From NCBI GenBank assembly GCA_035633755.1, contig DASQEH010000083.1:1-8365 (forward strand): a stretch of 8,365 nucleotides of DNA. The letters run 5' to 3'. Source of the stretch: DASQEH01 sp035633755. Its GTDB lineage: Bacteria > Actinomycetota > Actinomycetes > Propionibacteriales > Nocardioidaceae. The notes beneath the pieces are model-generated. The model ran no database searches, was not told where the DNA came from, and worked only from the letters and a program-made list of their open reading frames with translations. The position numbers and the translations under genes were made by a program. Shown one piece after another: positions 5,727 through 8,365 of this stretch. Position 1 is the stretch's first letter, and each line of letters begins with the position of its first letter.

Positions 5727-6218
5727 CTAGTCGCGCGCGGACCACAACGGAAGCAGGACCCAGCACGTCAGGAAGAGCGCAAAGAGGGCGGCGAACGCCA
5801 CGATCCCGGCTGTGGTGCCCAGGACGACATCGAAGATCAGGTAGATCACCGCTGTCACCGCGAAGGCCAGCACGAGAAGACCCGAACGCGCGAAGCGGTT
5901 GCCTGCCTGGACGAGCAGATCCTTCTCCTGCTGGCGAAAGAGCAGCCGGTGGTAGGCGACGGGCGCGATGATCAGCACGGTCGCGATGGCAGCAAGGATC
6001 ACGGCGAGCAAGTAGATAGCCGTCTCCACGTCGCTGAGGTCGGAGAAGCGGTCCTGAAACGGCAGGGTGAGCAGGAAGCCGCTGAGGATCTGCACGCCGG
6101 TCTGAGCGACGCGAAGCTCCTGCATGAGCTCGTCCCAGTTACGGTCCAGGCGCTCCGCGCGGGTCTCGTCGCGTCCCGCCTGATCCTGCGTGTCGTTCGA
6201 GTTGCTCTTGCCTGCCAT
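5727..6218 (-). CDS. DUF6328 family membrane protein
   Basis: The product has 163 residues and matches my memory of the actinobacterial DUF6328 family, whose signature is RNWDELMQELRVAQTGVQILSGFLLTLPF-type sequence near the N-terminus (residues 26-54 here). The first 25 residues are polar and disordered (Asn, Asp, Gln, Arg). Four hydrophobic segments follow at about 40-54, 67-90 (ending APVAYHRLLFRQ), 112-131 and 134-158. The molecular role of the family is unknown; some members are annotated as antiporters without evidence. The ATG at 6218 is preceded by a weak GGTGAG element. A stress-sigma-like promoter lies about 42 bp upstream (6260-6283) and a hairpin follows the stop, so it is probably monocistronic. 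Confidence 0.85.
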   Translation of the reverse strand: MAGKSNSNDTQDQAGRDETRAERLDRNWDELMQELRVAQTGVQILSGFLLTLPFQDRFSDLSDVETAIYLLAVILAAIATVLIIAPVAYHRLLFRQQEKDLLVQAGNRFARSGLLVLAFAVTAVIYLIFDVVLGTTAGIVAFAALFALFLTCWVLLPLWSARD

Positions 6219-6259
6219 GTCTCACCGTCTGCCCTCGTCATTGCCACCGTGGTTACGGG

Positions 6260-6283
6260 GTACCCGCACAATATCGGGCGAAC
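6260..6283 (-). promoter_or_regulatory. SigB/SigF-like promoter candidate for the DUF6328 gene
   Basis: On the minus strand GTTC (6283-6280), a 14-nt spacer and GGGTAC (6265-6260) resemble GTTT, 14-16 nt, GGGTAT/C promoters of actinobacterial general-stress sigma factors. The predicted transcription start would be some 30-35 nt before the ATG at 6218. The core GGGTACCC is again palindromic, but only the minus direction leads into a gene. Confidence 0.5.
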
Positions 6284-6374
6284 AGGTCAGGGAGCGCCCC
6301 CTCGCGACCATGTCGGTTTGCATCCGGAGCCACAGCTCAGGGGCGCCATGGGCATGGGGCACGTGCCGCGATGC

Positions 6375-7613
6375 TCAGCCGAGAATCGTCAGGGCGATGA
6401 GAACCACGTTCATTGCGATGATGACGCCGGCGACCGCACTGGCGATGATCGTTGTCCGCTTCTGATTCACGAGGCTACCCATGACGTCGCCGCGCCGCGT
6501 GAGCATCACCAGTGGAACCAGGGCGAAAGGGATGCCGAACGACAGCACGACCTGGGATATCACGAGGGCCCGCGTCGTATCCACCTGCAGCGCCAACACG
6601 AGCAGTGCGGGAGACAACGTGACCGCCCGACGTACCAGCAACGGGATCCTCCGCCGGAGGAACCCCTCCATGATCACCTGGCCGGAGAACGTACCCACAC
6701 TCGACGACGCCAAGCCCGAGGCAAGCAAAGCGAGGGCGAAGAGCAAGGCCGCGGTGGATCCCAGCAGATCTGCGAGCTGTGAGTGCGCCAGCTCGATCGT
6801 GTCGACCGTCGGATCGAGGCCGAAGAAGACCTCTGCTGCGATCACCACCATGGCCAAGTTCATCAGGCCCGCCAGGGACATGGCCGAGAGGACGTCGACC
6901 TTCTGGCTGCGAAGCAGTGCGTGGCGTTGCTCCTCGGTGTCGGTGACATAGCGTTCGTTGGTCAGCGCACCATGCAGGTAGATCGCGTGCGGCATGACGG
7001 TCGCCCCGAGCATGCCGGTGGCGAGCAGAAGGCTTTCCGTGCCGTCGAAGCGCGGTACGAATCCCTCCGCTGCCGACGTCGGCGTCACGCCGCCCACGAG
7101 CAGGTTGTACAAGAAGCCGAAGAAGATCACACACAGGAGTCCGGTGATGGCGACCTCGAATGGCCGGTGACCTCGGCTCTGCAGACCGAGCAGACCGAAA
7201 GCGACCACGGCGGTAATGAGCCCACCAGTGACCAATGGGATATCAAACAGAATCTGTAGAGCGATGGCCCCGCCTATCACCTCGGCAACGTCCGTCGCGA
7301 TGGCGACCACCTCGGCCTGAATCCATAGACCGCCCACGGCGCGCCGCGGAAAGTGCTCGCGGCAGAGCTCCGGAAGGCTGGAGCCCGTGGCGATCCCCGA
7401 CTTCGCAGACAAGTACTGGATGAGCATCGCCATCACGTTGCTGACAATCACGACCCAGACGAGCAAGTAGCCATAGGTCGATCCCGCGGTGATGTTCGTC
7501 GCGAAGTTGCCAGGATCGACATACGCGATCGACGCCACGAATGCCGGGCCCAGCAAGGGGAGGGGCCCACGGACACGCGCTCGCGGAATGGTGGTCTGAG
7601 CACCGGGGTCCAT
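6375..7613 (-). CDS. mntH: Nramp family divalent metal (manganese) transporter
   Basis: Proton-coupled importer of Mn2+ (and Fe2+) in the plasma membrane. The protein has 412 residues from the ATG at 7613; an in-frame GTG at 7628 would add five. Neither start has a convincing Shine-Dalgarno. The Nramp signature DPGNFATN at residues 33-40 in the first span supplies metal-binding Asp33 and Asn36, and MPHAIYLHG at 207-215 in span 6 supplies the selectivity-determining methionine (Met207) and His209. About 11 hydrophobic spans can be traced to the C-terminus. Length and motif order are those of bacterial MntH; nothing is truncated. It is divergent from the ferritin-like gene and followed codirectionally, after 156 bp, by the DUF6328 gene with its own promoter candidate. 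I see no convincing MntR or IdeR box upstream. The leader contains a short frame and hairpin described separately. Confidence 0.95.
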   Translation of the reverse strand: MDPGAQTTIPRARVRGPLPLLGPAFVASIAYVDPGNFATNITAGSTYGYLLVWVVIVSNVMAMLIQYLSAKSGIATGSSLPELCREHFPRRAVGGLWIQAEVVAIATDVAEVIGGAIALQILFDIPLVTGGLITAVVAFGLLGLQSRGHRPFEVAITGLLCVIFFGFLYNLLVGGVTPTSAAEGFVPRFDGTESLLLATGMLGATVMPHAIYLHGALTNERYVTDTEEQRHALLRSQKVDVLSAMSLAGLMNLAMVVIAAEVFFGLDPTVDTIELAHSQLADLLGSTAALLFALALLASGLASSSVGTFSGQVIMEGFLRRRIPLLVRRAVTLSPALLVLALQVDTTRALVISQVVLSFGIPFALVPLVMLTRRGDVMGSLVNQKRTTIIASAVAGVIIAMNVVLIALTILG

Positions 7614-7638
7614 CAGCGTTCGGCCCACACCAACACGG

Positions 7639-7657
7639 GCCGCTGCTGCGCAGCGGC
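7639..7657 (-). promoter_or_regulatory. leader hairpin of mntH
   Basis: GCCGCTG (7639-7645) pairs perfectly with CAGCGGC (7651-7657) across a 5-nt loop, 10-25 nt before the two possible mntH start codons. It lies directly after the stop of a five-codon frame. It may affect access of ribosomes to mntH; no T-run follows, so it is not an obvious terminator. Confidence 0.4.
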
Positions 7658-7659
7658 TG

Positions 7660-7677
7660 CTACGGGAGTCCGCACAC
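7660..7677 (-). CDS. possible five-residue leader peptide upstream of mntH
   Basis: On the minus strand CGGAGG (7688-7683) stands 5 nt before GTG TGC GGA CTC CCG TAG, encoding Met-Cys-Gly-Leu-Pro. This is the best Shine-Dalgarno in the mntH upstream region, and it is out of frame with mntH. The stop is followed at once by the hairpin at 7639-7657. It could be a regulatory upstream frame or chance. Confidence 0.25.
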   Translation of the reverse strand: MCGLP

Positions 7678-7903
7678 GCCGTCCTCCGAGTGAGTCGTTA
7701 CGGGCAAATGACGCTCGCATCGAGCTAGTTGCACCATAGCCATGCCGGTGTCCATGCCGCACAGCGCCCACGATGGCCGCTCGTCCTGAGCCAATCCGCG
7801 AAAGCTTCATTGCACTCCAATCCAAAGGGAGGGGGACTCCGAATACCACCTATGGGGGTGCCTGATGACCTCCTGCGAGGAAGGCCGATCGTTGTTCAGG
7901 ACA

Positions 7904-7932
7904 GTGACAACACCGTTACACACAGGTATCGT
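7904..7932 (+). promoter_or_regulatory. sigma70-like promoter candidate for the ferritin-like gene
   Basis: GTGACA (7904-7909) and TATCGT (7927-7932) are separated by 17 bp, matching five of six and four of six bases of the housekeeping -35 and -10 consensus. It would give a leader of about 170 nt before the ATG at 8113, containing the hairpin at 8061-8080. The -10 lies inside the first copy of a direct repeat. Confidence 0.3.
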
Positions 7933-8060
7933 GCGATGTCTGCTACTCGTCTCGGGCCAGAAATCAGCATCTCGGTATCGCGCGACACGCTGCGGCGTTG
8001 CGCTCAGCACAGGAAGCGAATGTTTCGCCCGAGCCAATGGCTTGACTCGTCACTTCTCCA

Positions 8061-8095
8061 CATGGCGGCTTTTCGCCATGCCTGCTTTTCTTTCT
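8061..8095 (+). promoter_or_regulatory. leader hairpin with T-rich tract before the ferritin-like gene
   Basis: CATGGCG (8061-8067) pairs perfectly with CGCCATG (8074-8080) across a 6-nt GCTTTT loop. A T-rich tract CCTGCTTTTCTTTCT follows at 8081-8095. This is the layout of an intrinsic terminator, yet it stands in the 5' leader, about 10 bp before the Shine-Dalgarno. It could be an attenuator, an RNA-stabilising hairpin or the end of an upstream small RNA. Confidence 0.4.
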
Positions 8096-8112
8096 GATTC
8101 CTTGGAGGATCG

Positions 8113-8365
8113 ATGTTCGGTAAACAACTCATTCGTGACATGATCACGCGCAGCGCCGAGAACGACGCGGACCGCCGCAACTTCCTGCGTACAGCCGGCG
8201 TCGCGAGCCTCGGCGTCGTCGGGGCCTCAGCCATCACAGCGACCGGCGCAGGGAGCGCCCTGGCTGCCGGACCGAGCGACGGAGCGATCCTCAACTTCGC
8301 ACTCAACCTCGAGTACCTCGAAGCCGAGTTCTACTCGCACGCCGCGTTCGGTCATGGGTTGGCCC
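8113..8365 (+). CDS. Tat-exported ferritin-like domain protein (N-terminal part)
   Basis: The frame runs open to the window end; 84 residues are visible of a protein that is usually about 300 long in this family. The ATG at 8113 has GGAGG 4 nt upstream. The N-terminus carries a twin-arginine signal: DRRNFLRTAG (20-29), a hydrophobic stretch ASLGVVGASAITATG (31-45) and a likely AxA-type cleavage near SALAAG (48-53). The mature part starts a helix NFALNLEYLEAEFY (61-74), which is the opening helix of Ferritin_2-type (PF13668) four-helix proteins, with Glu67, Glu70 and Glu72 as candidate metal ligands. These proteins are related to desiccation-related PCC13-62 proteins and are often paired as tandem paralogues in actinobacteria. 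The exact function outside the cell is unknown; iron or peroxide handling is an inference. It is divergent from mntH. Confidence 0.88.
   Translation, partial: MFGKQLIRDMITRSAENDADRRNFLRTAGVASLGVVGASAITATGAGSALAAGPSDGAILNFALNLEYLEAEFYSHAAFGHGLA

Larger units (their letters stand above)
7614..8112. other. divergent intergenic region between mntH and ferritin-like gene
   Basis: About 500 bp with no credible long gene on either strand. On the mntH side (minus) it has a strong CGGAGG plus five-codon frame (7660-7688) and a 7-bp hairpin (7639-7657). In the middle there is a CCATGCCG direct repeat with 12-bp period (7740-7747 and 7752-7759, first base included). On the ferritin side (plus) it has a sigma70-like promoter candidate (7904-7932), a GGTATCG-type direct repeat and a hairpin with T-rich tract. 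Known metal riboswitch cores were not recognised. Confidence 0.5.

Noticed and set aside
5655..6782. Long plus-strand open frame of 375 codons
   Set aside because: It runs antisense across the DUF6328 and mntH genes, its product is a low-complexity His/Gln/Arg/Asp-rich sequence with no family character, and the minus-strand frames carry clear motifs.
7740..7759. CCATGCCG direct repeat with 12-bp period as a CRISPR-like or iterated element
   Set aside because: Only two short copies with a 4-bp spacer; too little to support an array or iteron.
7629..8112. Metal riboswitch or MntR/IdeR box between mntH and the ferritin-like gene
   Set aside because: I could not find the conserved core of yybP-ykoY or other metal riboswitches, nor an IdeR-type TTAGGTTAGGCTAACCTAA-like dyad. 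A covariance-model search (Infernal) would settle it.

Overview
The window is high-GC DNA with codon use, Shine-Dalgarno sites and gene families typical of an actinobacterium. The gene set (a short conserved protein usually annotated CpaE-like, a DUF6328 protein, a GlsB-type membrane protein, an App1-type phosphatase, a Tat-exported ferritin-like protein) resembles what is seen in Nocardioides-like Propionibacteriales. That placement is an inference from protein character only; there is no rRNA or other taxonomic marker here. I saw no tRNA, rRNA, CRISPR array, insertion sequence or prophage gene. The region reads as ordinary chromosome rich in stress and envelope functions.

Layout. Positions 1-192 hold the C-terminus of a membrane protein on the plus strand, convergent with a PIG-L (LmbE) family deacetylase on the minus strand (250-1059). 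Next come a possible 23-residue membrane peptide gene (1204-1275, minus) and a hairpin-rich gap (1276-1505). A plus-strand gene for a short conserved actinobacterial protein (1506-1901) converges at 8 bp with a secreted HNH nuclease (1910-2614, minus). A perfect 14-bp hairpin terminator (2711-2742) separates the nuclease from a GlsB/YeaQ/YmgE-type membrane protein (2765-3037, minus).

A minus-strand cluster follows. It holds an App1-family phosphatase (4333-5439), a two-span membrane protein of unknown function (3637-4251) and a HEAT-repeat protein (3184-3624). The last two look translationally coupled. Further right are a DUF6328 membrane protein (5727-6218, minus) and an Nramp/MntH manganese transporter (6375-7613, minus). 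A roughly 500-bp divergent intergenic region then leads to a Tat-exported ferritin-like protein (8113 onward, plus, cut by the window end).

How the parts may fit together. Three minus-strand genes or putative genes (the 23-residue peptide, GlsB-like, DUF6328) each have a GGGTAC element with a G-rich or GTT-type element 14-15 nt upstream. This resembles promoters read by SigB/SigF-type general stress sigma factors of actinobacteria, so a local general-stress membrane regulon is a reasonable hypothesis. The divergent mntH and ferritin-like genes suggest metal and oxidative-stress handling. Both have structured leaders worth testing. I found no convincing new defence, mobile or biosynthetic system. 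The most interesting leads are the stress-promoter trio with its tiny membrane peptide, and the two leaders around 7639-7688 and 8061-8095.
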